The notes under the pieces: generated by a model
What the model was told of the DNA's origin: nothing
Databases searched by the model: none
The model's input: the letters and a program-made list of their open reading frames with translations, nothing else
Program-made: the position numbers and the translations under genes
Shown here: in pieces, positions 35,808-43,357 of the stretch
Position numbering within the stretch: position 1 is the stretch's first letter
Layout: every line of letters starts with the position of its first letter
Source: Hyphomicrobium sp.
GTDB taxonomy: Bacteria > Pseudomonadota > Alphaproteobacteria > Rhizobiales > Hyphomicrobiaceae
NCBI RefSeq assembly: GCF_019753045.1
Contig: NZ_JAIELN010000010.1
Location: 62,001-126,000 of the forward strand
Reading direction: 5' to 3'
Length of the DNA stretch: 64,000 nucleotides

Positions 35808-36494
35808 CTAAGGAGCGAGCTTGTAGCCACCACTCTCGGTAATCAGCAGCTCGGCGTTGGAAGGATCTTTCTCGATTTTCTGACGCAACCGATAGATGTG
35901 CGTTTCGAGAGTGTGCGTGGTGACGCCGGCGTTGTAGCCCCACACTTCGTGCAGCAGGACGTCCCGCGAGACGACCTTGTCGCCGGAGCGATATAGATAC
36001 TTCAGGATCGATGTCTCTTTCTCCGTGAGGCGGATCTTGCTGCCGGTCTGATCGATCAGAAGTTTCGATGCGGGCTTGAACGTGTAGCTGCCGATCGCGA
36101 AGACAGCATCCTCGCTCTGCTCATGCTGGCGGAGCTGAGCGCGAATGCGCGCAAGCAGGACAGCGAACTTGAAGGGCTTCAGAACGTAATCATTCGCCCC
36201 GGCATCGAGCCCCAAGATCTGATCGGCGTCAGACGTATTGCCGGTCAACATCACGATCGGCGTTTTGAACCCCGATTTGCGAAGCAGCTTCACGGCCTCG
36301 CGGCCGTCCATGTCCGGCAGTCCGACATCGAAAACAACGAGATCGAAACGGCCTGTCTTTGCGGCTTCTATTCCTTTGCTCGCGGTCGCGGCTTCCGACA
36401 CCTCGAATTCATCGTGTAGGACGAGTTGATCTTTCAACGACGTACGCAGATCTTCATCGTCGTCGACGAGGAGGACCTTTCGGGCCGTGCTCAT
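35808..36494 (-). CDS. cenR: OmpR/PhoB-type response regulator, CenR-like orphan
   Basis: A 228-residue regulator. The receiver domain has KVLLVDDDEDL, the phospho-acceptor Asp in LVVFDVGLPDMDG, the Thr in IVMLTGN and the Lys in YVLKPF. The winged-helix output domain contains IRLTEKETSILKYLYRSGDKVVSRDVLLHEVWGY and HTLETHIYRLRQKIE. These sequences closely resemble, from memory, the alphaproteobacterial CenR regulator of envelope homeostasis, which is essential in Caulobacter. No histidine kinase gene adjoins it. ATG 36494 has a GGAG site. The divergent L,D-transpeptidase gene acts on the cell wall and could be a target; that is inference. Confidence 0.85.
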   Translation of the reverse strand: MSTARKVLLVDDDEDLRTSLKDQLVLHDEFEVSEAATASKGIEAAKTGRFDLVVFDVGLPDMDGREAVKLLRKSGFKTPIVMLTGNTSDADQILGLDAGANDYVLKPFKFAVLLARIRAQLRQHEQSEDAVFAIGSYTFKPASKLLIDQTGSKIRLTEKETSILKYLYRSGDKVVSRDVLLHEVWGYNAGVTTHTLETHIYRLRQKIEKDPSNAELLITESGGYKLAP

Positions 36495-36605
36495 GGACGG
36501 GGCTCCAGTTTCTTGGCTTGCTTTTAGCGTGGAACACTAGCATCGCGCGCGGGGGCAACATAGGGTCTCGAAGCAAACAGGCAAGGGGAATGGCTGGTTC
36601 CTTGA

Positions 36606-37184
36606 ATGGCGGCTTCGAAGACCCGTCGACGGCGCGCCCGAAGCGTCTCTCAGAGCGGCCCCAAACCGGCGGCAAGGCTCTTCGTCAGGGCGTTGTCTCG
36701 GGCCTCGCGGCAAGGCCGCTTGCAGTTCGGCCAGTTCAGCGCGCCCTGCGCATTGGGGTTCGGCGGCATCAAGGTTTTGAAGCGGGAAGGGGATGGCGCA
36801 ACGCCGACGGGGCGGTTTGCGGTGCGCTATGCGCTCTATCGGCCGGACGTGCGGCGACCGCGCACGGCGCTCGATGTTTATGCAATTCATCCGAATGACG
36901 GGTGGTGCGACAGCCCCTTCGACCGCAACTACAATCGTCCGGTCAAGCTGCCCTATCCCGCAAGTGCCGAGCGTCTGTGGCGCTCCGACCGGCTCTACGA
37001 TGTCGTGGTGGTGCTCGGCTATAACGATGCACCGCGCGTGCGCAATCGCGGCAGCGCCATTTTCATGCACATCGCGCGGGATGGTTTCAAGCCGACGGAG
37101 GGTTGCATCGCGCTGCGGCCGAAGGATCTGAGGCGGCTGATTTCGATGCTGCCGCGCGGATCCGAAGTCATCGTTTCAATTTGA
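36606..37184 (+). CDS. L,D-transpeptidase (YkuD) family protein
   Basis: A 192-residue protein with a YkuD catalytic domain. The motif HIARDGFKPTEGCIALRPKDL (about residues 150-170) contains the His and the nucleophile Cys in the S/T-x-G-C-x-A/R pattern. GDGATPTGRFAVRYALYRPD near residue 70 is the usual strand region. The first 35 residues are basic (SKTRRRRARS), without a clear signal peptide, so export is uncertain. Such enzymes crosslink peptidoglycan or attach proteins to it. ATG 36606 chosen. It is divergent from the CenR-like regulator, and its end faces the amtB terminator. Confidence 0.8.
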   Translation: MAASKTRRRRARSVSQSGPKPAARLFVRALSRASRQGRLQFGQFSAPCALGFGGIKVLKREGDGATPTGRFAVRYALYRPDVRRPRTALDVYAIHPNDGWCDSPFDRNYNRPVKLPYPASAERLWRSDRLYDVVVVLGYNDAPRVRNRGSAIFMHIARDGFKPTEGCIALRPKDLRRLISMLPRGSEVIVSI

Positions 37185-37190
37185 AGACAT

Positions 37191-37223
37191 AAAAAAGGGC
37201 CCGATGCTCGAAGCGCCGGGCCC
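37191..37223 (-). terminator. Rho-independent terminator of glnK-amtB
   Basis: On the minus strand GGGCCC (37223-37218) pairs with GGGCCC (37202-37197) and is followed by TTTTTT. Inner bases can extend the stem. It lies 84 bp after the amtB stop, between amtB and the convergent L,D-transpeptidase gene, and may work in one direction only. Confidence 0.8.
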
Positions 37224-37306
37224 AAGGTTGAGCACGTCTAGGTGGAGACGCGTGCTCGGGAGGAGAGATCCCGCGGCCCTTTTCAGAGCCACGGGAAATG
37301 CGTGAA

Positions 37307-38827
37307 TCAGTAGTGGTAGGCGCTCTCGCCATGATCGACGAGATCGAGACCTTCGCGCTCTTTCTCTTCCGACGGGCGAAGACCGATAACGATATCAACC
37401 AGCTTGAAGAGGATGGCGGAGCCGATGCCGCTCCAGAGGAGCGTCAAGCCGACCATCTTCGCTTGGGTGATCACCTGAGCGGCCATGTCGTAGGTGCCAG
37501 AAGTCATCTCGCCGGGTTTCGAGATGTAGTCAGCGATGCCGGCTCCACCCCAATCCGGATTGACGAGAAGGCCCGTGCCGATTGCGCCGACGATGCCGCC
37601 GATGCAGTGGACGCCGAAGACGTCCAAGCTGTCGTCGTAACCGAGCGCTCCCTTAACTGCCGAGCAGAAGAAGAAGCAGATCGGGCTGACGACGAGGCCG
37701 AGGATGATCGAGCCCATGACGCCGGAGAAGCCGCAAGCCGGCGTGATCGCCACGAGACCAGCGACGACGCCCGACGCCATGCCGAGTGCCGACGGCTTGC
37801 CTTTCGCGATCCACTCAATGAGCGTCCACGAGAGGCCTGCTGCGCAGGTCGCGATGAACGTGTTGATGAACGGAACGCCTGCAAACTGGTTGATCTCGAG
37901 GTTCGAACCAACGTTGAAGCCGAACCAACCGACCCACAGGAGAGCGGCGCCGATCATCGTCATCACCAGCGAGTGCGGAGGCATGGGTTCTTTACCGTAG
38001 CCGATGCGCTTGCCGAGGATCAGACAGCCGACGAGTGCGGCGATGCCTGAGTTGATGTGAACGACGGTGCCGCCAGCGAAGTCGAGCGCGCCCCACTGGA
38101 AGCCGATGCCTGCGTCCTTCAGCACGGCGTCGAGAGCCGCTTGCGCCTGGACCTTTGCGTCGCCCGTTGCGGTCGCAACGGCCTTGGCTGCATTACCGAA
38201 CGCATCCGGACCGCCCCAGTACCAGACCATATGCGCGATCGGGAAATAGATGAACGTTACCCAGAGCGCCATGAACACGAGCATCGCCGAAAATTTCAGA
38301 CGCTCGGCAACGGCGCCCAGGATAAGGCACGGCGTGATACACGCGAACGTCATCTGGAAGATGATGTAGGTGTATTCAGGAATGTAGACACCGTTCGAGA
38401 AGGTGGCGGCGAGCGAGTTCGAATCGACGCCCTTCAAGAAGGCTTTGGAGAAACCGCCAACGAAGTCGTTGAGGTTGCCGCCATTGGTAAAGGCCATGGA
38501 GTACCCGTAGAGCACCCAAAGAATCGCGACGAGGCAGAGCGTTGCGAACACCTGCATCATCATCGAGAGCATGTTCTTCGAGCGGACCAATCCGCCGTAA
38601 AACAATGCAAGGCCCGGCACCGTCATCAGAAGAACGAGGACTGATGCGACGTACATAAAGGCGGAGTCGCCCTTATTCGGCACCGGTGGCGCCGCTGCGG
38701 CCGCGGCGGGAGCCGCAGGAGCAGCAGTCGTCGCTGCGTCCTGGGCCAACGCCGGGTCGATAATAAGCGCAATGGCGCCGAGGGCCCCCAAGACCCCTGC
38801 GTACCGCGCTATAGTTCGAAACTCCAT
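37307..38827 (-). CDS. amtB: Ammonium transporter AmtB
   Basis: A 506-residue channel with an N-terminal signal peptide (AGVLGALGAIALIIDPALAQ) and an Ala/Pro-rich linker before the first helix. Family signatures are present: ALFYGGLVRSKNMLSMMMQ, the twin-His channel (HINSGIAALVG, and FGVHCIGGIVGAIGTGLL), and ADYISKPGE. It moves ammonium across the inner membrane and is gated by the PII protein GlnK encoded just upstream, 44 bp away. The pair would be transcribed from a nitrogen-regulated sigma-54 promoter; see 39305-39319. Confidence 0.95.
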   Translation of the reverse strand: MEFRTIARYAGVLGALGAIALIIDPALAQDAATTAAPAAPAAAAAAPPVPNKGDSAFMYVASVLVLLMTVPGLALFYGGLVRSKNMLSMMMQVFATLCLVAILWVLYGYSMAFTNGGNLNDFVGGFSKAFLKGVDSNSLAATFSNGVYIPEYTYIIFQMTFACITPCLILGAVAERLKFSAMLVFMALWVTFIYFPIAHMVWYWGGPDAFGNAAKAVATATGDAKVQAQAALDAVLKDAGIGFQWGALDFAGGTVVHINSGIAALVGCLILGKRIGYGKEPMPPHSLVMTMIGAALLWVGWFGFNVGSNLEINQFAGVPFINTFIATCAAGLSWTLIEWIAKGKPSALGMASGVVAGLVAITPACGFSGVMGSIILGLVVSPICFFFCSAVKGALGYDDSLDVFGVHCIGGIVGAIGTGLLVNPDWGGAGIADYISKPGEMTSGTYDMAAQVITQAKMVGLTLLWSGIGSAILFKLVDIVIGLRPSEEKEREGLDLVDHGESAYHY

Positions 38828-38871
38828 GTGTGTGCTCCCTGATTGACGTCTAAAAAGCGAAATCCTGGGCT

Positions 38872-39264
<393 letters not shown>

Positions 39265-39304
39265 TCATCCCCACGCCGGGAAGCAGACTTCGCGACGTAG
39301 GGAG

Positions 39305-39319
39305 TCAAGACGCGTGCCA
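39305..39319 (-). promoter_or_regulatory. Sigma-54 promoter upstream of glnK
   Basis: On the minus strand TGGCACG-CGTC-TTGA fits the -24/-12 consensus TGGCACG-N4-TTGC except for the last base. It lies about 95 bp upstream of the glnK start. Spacing between the two elements is exact. An NtrC-like site lies about 90 bp further upstream. Confidence 0.6.
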
Positions 39320-39405
39320 GTTCCGCAGCGCTCACTCAAGATGTTGATTAGACAACGAAAAATTTATCAGCCCGCAGATCCGGCGCGCGTTCAGCACACA
39401 AAGTA

Positions 39406-39422
39406 AGCACAGAAATTGTGCA
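39406..39422. promoter_or_regulatory. NtrC-binding enhancer site for glnK-amtB
   Basis: AGCAC-AGAAATT-GTGCA matches the NtrC dyad TGCAC-N7-GTGCA with one mismatch in the first half. It lies in the gap between glnK and tesB, at a normal enhancer distance from the sigma-54 promoter at 39305-39319. Together they explain nitrogen-limitation induction. Confidence 0.6.
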
Positions 39423-39440
39423 TTTTGGGCCGATTGAACG

Positions 39441-40337
39441 CTATTTGGGCAGGAATGCGGTTTCTCTGGGGCGCATCAGTCCTTCCTGGACTGCAGACGC
39501 AACCAGTTGCCCCTGACGATTGAATATCGCGCCCCGGCAATAGGCGCGTGCGCCAGAGGCGCTGGGGCTGTCCTGGACGTAGAGAAGCCAGTCGTCGGCG
39601 CGGAACGGCCGGTGAAACCACATCGCGTGGTCGAGGCTCGCCAATTGGATGTCGCTGTCGAACAGCAGCTTGCCGTGGGCGACCAGAGCCGTGTCGAGCA
39701 GGGTGAAGTCCGACGCGTAGGCCAGAACCGCCGGGTGGATGTAGCCATTGCCGTTCAGCGGCCCGTTGGTTTTGAGCCAGATCGATTGCGTCGCGGGCCT
39801 CGGCTCACGGCTGGCATAGCGAGAGGCATCTACAATGCGAACGTCGATCGGCCGGTCGCGGCTGAGGTAGGAACGCATGCTTTCAGGCAGATCGCCATTG
39901 CCGGCGCGCAGGAGTTCCTGGCTGCTCGGCAAGGCCTCGGGCGGGGGGACGTCGGGCATTTTCGACTGATGCTCGAAACCCGCCTCCGGCTTGTGAAACG
40001 ACGCGCTCATCGAGAAAATGGCGCGTCCGTGCTGGATGGCGCGGACCCGGCGGGTCGTGAAACTGCCGCCATCGCGGATACGTTCAACGTCGTAGACGAT
40101 TTCGCGTTCGGGATCGCCGGCGAGCAGGAAGTAGCCATGCAACGAGTGGATCGGGCGGCTCTCGTCGACCGTCGATGCTGCTGCAACTACGGCCTGGCCA
40201 AGAACCAAGCCGCCGTAAACGCGTTGCCAGCCTTCGGTCGCCTTCGGGCCACGGAACAGGTTGTCTTCAAGCCGTTCCAGGGTCAGCGTCTCAAGGAGCT
40301 TGTCCAGGGCCGAATGCGACGAAGGCGATGCTGTCAT
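39441..40337 (-). CDS. tesB: Acyl-CoA thioesterase II (TesB)
   Basis: A 298-residue double hot-dog thioesterase. LERLEDNLFRGPKATEGWQRVYGGLVLGQAVVAA starts the first module, and RPIHSLHGYFLLAGDPEREIVYDVERIRDGGSFTTRRV follows. The second module holds the catalytic triad: Asp in ASLDHAMWFHRPF, Ser/Thr in YVQDSPSASG and Gln in SAVQEGLMR. It cleaves medium and long acyl-CoA. ATG 40337 is used (MTASPSSHSALDK); a TTG at 40352 is in frame upstream. It is transcribed toward glnK but separated from it by the regulatory gap. Confidence 0.9.
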   Translation of the reverse strand: MTASPSSHSALDKLLETLTLERLEDNLFRGPKATEGWQRVYGGLVLGQAVVAAASTVDESRPIHSLHGYFLLAGDPEREIVYDVERIRDGGSFTTRRVRAIQHGRAIFSMSASFHKPEAGFEHQSKMPDVPPPEALPSSQELLRAGNGDLPESMRSYLSRDRPIDVRIVDASRYASREPRPATQSIWLKTNGPLNGNGYIHPAVLAYASDFTLLDTALVAHGKLLFDSDIQLASLDHAMWFHRPFRADDWLLYVQDSPSASGARAYCRGAIFNRQGQLVASAVQEGLMRPRETAFLPK

Positions 40338-40485
40338 GTTGGACTTTCGCAAGGAAGTTGTAGTGAGATGAAAACGTTGACGGTCTGGCAGACGCGTTGA
40401 AGGTGGGCGCGAAGATATCTAGGCTGTCACGGCGTGCGCGAAAAGCAAGTTGCTGTCGCGGCACATAGCAGCCGGTGGTGCAGTC

Positions 40486-41724
40486 GTGGTGCGTGTTTTG
40501 AAATTCGATGTGGCGATTGCGGGCGGCAGCTTCGCGGGTTTGGCAGTTGCGCGAGGTCTCGCTCAGGCCCTCGGGCCGGATATTAAAATTGCCGTCATCG
40601 AACGCACCGATCCCGCGACGGCGTCCGCCCGTCCCGACAGCCGGGCGTTTGCGATCTGGGCCGGGACAAAGAAAATCCTCGAAGGTCTCGGCGTCTGGGA
40701 CGCGGTGAGCAGTGATGCTCAGGTCGTCACATCGATCGAGATTTCGGATTCAAATATCGACGATGCCTTCAGGCCGTCGCGCGTCACTTACGACGCGCAC
40801 ACGAAGGACGGATCGCCTGCCGCCTACATCGTGCCGGCAACGTCGCTTCAGGCAGCGCTTTACAAGTCGGTCGCCAACGATCCATCCGTCAGCTGGATGG
40901 CTCCGGCGGACGTCGATGGGATGTTGCTCGGAGAATATTCGAGCGAACTTTCGCTTCGCGACGGGCGGGTGATCAGCGCTCAGCTCACCATCGCCGCCGA
41001 CGGAAGAAATTCAAAGCTTAGGGATGATGCCGGCATAAAGACGATCGGCTGGGCCTATCCGCAAACCGGCATCGTGGCGCGCGTGAAATTCGATGAGCCG
41101 CATGGTGGCGTCGCGATCCAGCACTTCTTGCCGGGCGGTCCGTTCGCGATCCTGCCGCTACCGAACAATCGCGCCTGCATCACCTGGAGTGCGGACAAAG
41201 ACGAAGCGGCGCGAGTGACGGCTCTCGGTGACGATGATTTTCTCGCGGAACTCGATCGCCGCATCGGAGGCCGTTTCGGCGCGATTACGCTCGACGGGCC
41301 TCGCCAGTCCTGGCCGCTCGATGTTCGCATTGCGCGGCGGCTCATCGCGCCCCGGTTCGCGCTCGTCGGGGATGCGGCGCATGGCGTGCATCCAATCGCG
41401 GGACAAGGCGTCAATCTCGCTCTCAGAGACGCGGCTGCGATGATTGAAGTTTTGGCGGATGCCGGGCGTCTCGGGATCGATTTCGGCAATGGCACGCATC
41501 TCGAGCGCTACCAGCGCTGGCGCCGTTTCGATTCCACGATGTCCGCTACACTTTACGATAGTCTCAATCGCACCTTTGCCGTCGACAATATGGTGCTCAG
41601 AGCAGGCCGAGGTGCAGCATTGGGCGTGCTCGACAAGCTTCCGACGCTCAAGGATTACATCATCGCCGAAGCTGCCGGGGTTACCGGCGACTTGCCGAAG
41701 CTCGCGAGGGGTTGCCCCGTCTAG
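40486..41724 (+). CDS. UbiH/UbiF/VisC-family FAD monooxygenase
   Basis: About 412 residues. FAD motif VAIAGGSFAGLAVARGLAQ at the start, a DG motif in TIAADGRNSKLRD, and the second FAD motif PRFALVGDAAHGVHPIAGQGVNLALRDAA, which is diagnostic for ubiquinone-biosynthesis hydroxylases. The likely role is a ring hydroxylation of ubiquinone; which position cannot be told. GTG codons at 40486 and 40489 are the plausible starts; the frame is open to a TTG at 40450. Its stop overlaps the convergent rimM stop by 4 bp. Confidence 0.85.
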   Translation: MVRVLKFDVAIAGGSFAGLAVARGLAQALGPDIKIAVIERTDPATASARPDSRAFAIWAGTKKILEGLGVWDAVSSDAQVVTSIEISDSNIDDAFRPSRVTYDAHTKDGSPAAYIVPATSLQAALYKSVANDPSVSWMAPADVDGMLLGEYSSELSLRDGRVISAQLTIAADGRNSKLRDDAGIKTIGWAYPQTGIVARVKFDEPHGGVAIQHFLPGGPFAILPLPNNRACITWSADKDEAARVTALGDDDFLAELDRRIGGRFGAITLDGPRQSWPLDVRIARRLIAPRFALVGDAAHGVHPIAGQGVNLALRDAAAMIEVLADAGRLGIDFGNGTHLERYQRWRRFDSTMSATLYDSLNRTFAVDNMVLRAGRGAALGVLDKLPTLKDYIIAEAAGVTGDLPKLARGCPV

Positions 41725-42320
41725 GAGCGATCGACTTCGTCTTTGCCCGATACATCCGATTCTTCCGGGCCTTCGGATCGATCCTCAGCGTCCTCATCGT
41801 CGCCTCCCGTCAATTCGGGGCGATTGATGACTATGGTGCCGGCTGCAAGATCGACTGCCGGCACCCATCTGTCCTCGAACGGAATGAACTCCGTCTCGGT
41901 GCCGTCGCTGGGTTTCAGCTCGAGTAAATCTCCCGCGCCGAAATTTTGTACGGAAACGATCTTTCCGAGTGAGCTGCCGTCGCTTGCCACTGCGCGAAGG
42001 CCGATGAGATCGGCGTAATAGTATTCCGCGCTTTCCGGTTCCGGCAATCTATCGCGGTTTATGTACAGCTTGGTCCCTCGCAATGGCTCGGCCGCATTGC
42101 GATCCTCAATTCCACCAATTCGGGCTACGATGCCCTTGCTCGTCACGCGCACGACGCGGAGCGTAAAACTTCGCTGTCCCGCCGCGTCGGTCAGCGGTCC
42201 GTAGGACGCGATGGCTTCGGGGGCTTCGGTATACGCGCGGACAAGGACGTCGCCGCGGATGCCGTGAGCGCCGGAGATTTCGCCGACGAGGATTCGGTTC
42301 GTGCTCTTGTTGTTCGGCAA
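41721..42320 (-). CDS. rimM: Ribosome maturation factor RimM
   Basis: A 199-residue 30S maturation factor. The N-terminal RimM domain begins ILVGEISGAHGIRGDVLVRAYTEAPE, and the PRC barrel contains YYYADLIGLRAVASDGSSLGKIVSVQNFGAGDLLEL and FIPFEDRWVPAVDL. A 30-residue acidic tail (GGDDEDAEDRSEGPEE) is an extension beyond the usual length. RimM binds S19 and helps 30S head assembly. In most bacteria it follows rpsP directly and precedes trmD and rplS. Here an extra gene lies between, and trmD and rplS are absent. Confidence 0.93.
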   Translation of the reverse strand: MPNNKSTNRILVGEISGAHGIRGDVLVRAYTEAPEAIASYGPLTDAAGQRSFTLRVVRVTSKGIVARIGGIEDRNAAEPLRGTKLYINRDRLPEPESAEYYYADLIGLRAVASDGSSLGKIVSVQNFGAGDLLELKPSDGTETEFIPFEDRWVPAVDLAAGTIVINRPELTGGDDEDAEDRSEGPEESDVSGKDEVDRS

Positions 42321-42418
42321 TGGAGGTTCCAGCCAAGTCTCGCGTTGAAAGTGGCGTTATATTTTCAATCGCGCGACGCCGCAGTTTTTATTTTCGAGGA
42401 TTTATTGCTGCGGGTGCG

Positions 42419-42799
42419 CTAGTGGCTCGGCAAGGGGCCGAGATAGGTAATCTGGATATCGATCTGTTTGCCGCCAACGAGGACTGTCGCGTTCTGAGAT
42501 AATGCGTACGGATCGATCTCGCCGGTTATCGGGACAGCATAGCTTGGCTTGGGATGCGCTGGGTGACGCGCCGATCGATAGCGCAGCGGAATTTTGTAAG
42601 TGCCGCGCAGGAAAATCCTCGATGCTGCGTGCTTCGGGTGTGAATCCAGCTCGCCTGTGTAGACCCTGCCCTGAGGATCCGCGCCGAACAGCCGGCCTTT
42701 GCGACGTATCAAAATGAATCGCTCAAATGCATGTGCGTGTTTGCGCTCGCGCGCACTCGTGATCTCATAGAGGCCATCTGTGGCCTTCCGCTCTATCAT
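42419..42799 (-). CDS. Hypothetical protein between rpsP and rimM
   Basis: A 126-residue protein starting MIERKATDGLYEITS. Its first half has a beta-rich pattern (FERFILIRRKGRLFGADPQGRVYTGELD) slightly reminiscent of GrlR-type small barrel regulators; the second half (YKIPLRYRSARHPAHPKPSYAVPITGEIDP, then TVLVGGKQIDIQITYLGPL) is also strand-rich. No signal or membrane segment. I do not recognise a family and give no function. It is preceded by the rpsP terminator at 42863-42897, so it probably has its own promoter. Confidence 0.6.
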   Translation of the reverse strand: MIERKATDGLYEITSARERKHAHAFERFILIRRKGRLFGADPQGRVYTGELDSHPKHAASRIFLRGTYKIPLRYRSARHPAHPKPSYAVPITGEIDPYALSQNATVLVGGKQIDIQITYLGPLPSH

Positions 42800-42862
42800 T
42801 GCGTCCACTCCCACTCACCCAGAGGTGGTGCTCCAAAACTCGTGCCAGTGAGAGCTGCAACG

Positions 42863-42897
42863 AAAAAACCTCCCGAGTTGCACTCGAGAGGTTTTTT
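42863..42897 (-). terminator. Terminator after rpsP
   Basis: On the minus strand an inverted repeat (AAAAAACCTC-TCGAGT / ACTCGG-GAGGTTTTTT, one mismatch) with a short loop and T run lies about 35 bp after the rpsP stop. A-rich and T-rich flanks on both sides mean it could work in both directions. Confidence 0.85.
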
Positions 42898-42931
42898 GAA
42901 ACACGAAATGCCTTGCGGCTCAGCTCGCGGT

Positions 42932-43303
42932 TCAGGCGGTCTCGCCCTGTGCGGCTTCGGCAGCCTTCGCGGCTTTCTCTGCAGCTGCAGCGGCGCGCTC
43001 CTGAGCCTTCTTCTTCGGCTTTGCCTTCTCGGGATTGACCGAGGCGGTACGCTTGGCAAGGCCGGTAACGTCGAGCAGGCGGAGGACGCGATCGGTCGGC
43101 TGCGCGCCAACGCTCAGCCAATGCTTTACGCGCTCTTCAACGAGCTTGATGCGGTTCGGATCGTCCTTCTTGAGCATCGGATCGAAGGTGCCGATCTGCT
43201 CGATGTAACGGCCGTCGCGCGGGCTCGTGTGGTGGGCAACGACCACGTAGTAGTAGGGACGCTTCTTGGCGCCACCGCGCGACAAGCGAATTTTCACCGA
43301 CAT
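42932..43303 (-). CDS. rpsP: 30S ribosomal protein S16
   Basis: A 123-residue S16. The conserved part is [36 protein letters not shown] and [19 protein letters not shown]. The C-terminal 40 residues are an Ala/Lys/Glu-rich extension ([25 protein letters not shown]), as seen in alphaproteobacterial S16. It follows ffh by 54 bp on the same strand. A terminator follows, cutting it off from rimM. Confidence 0.96.
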   Translation of the reverse strand: MSVKIRLSRGGAKKRPYYYVVVAHHTSPRDGRYIEQIGTFDPMLKKDDPNRIKLVEERVKHWLSVGAQPTDRVLRLLDVTGLAKRTASVNPEKAKPKKKAQERAAAAAEKAAKAAEAAQGETA

Positions 43304-43357
43304 AGTACTGTTCTCCTGTTCAAATCGAATGTGTTCTTGAAGTGGTTGTTTGAGACG

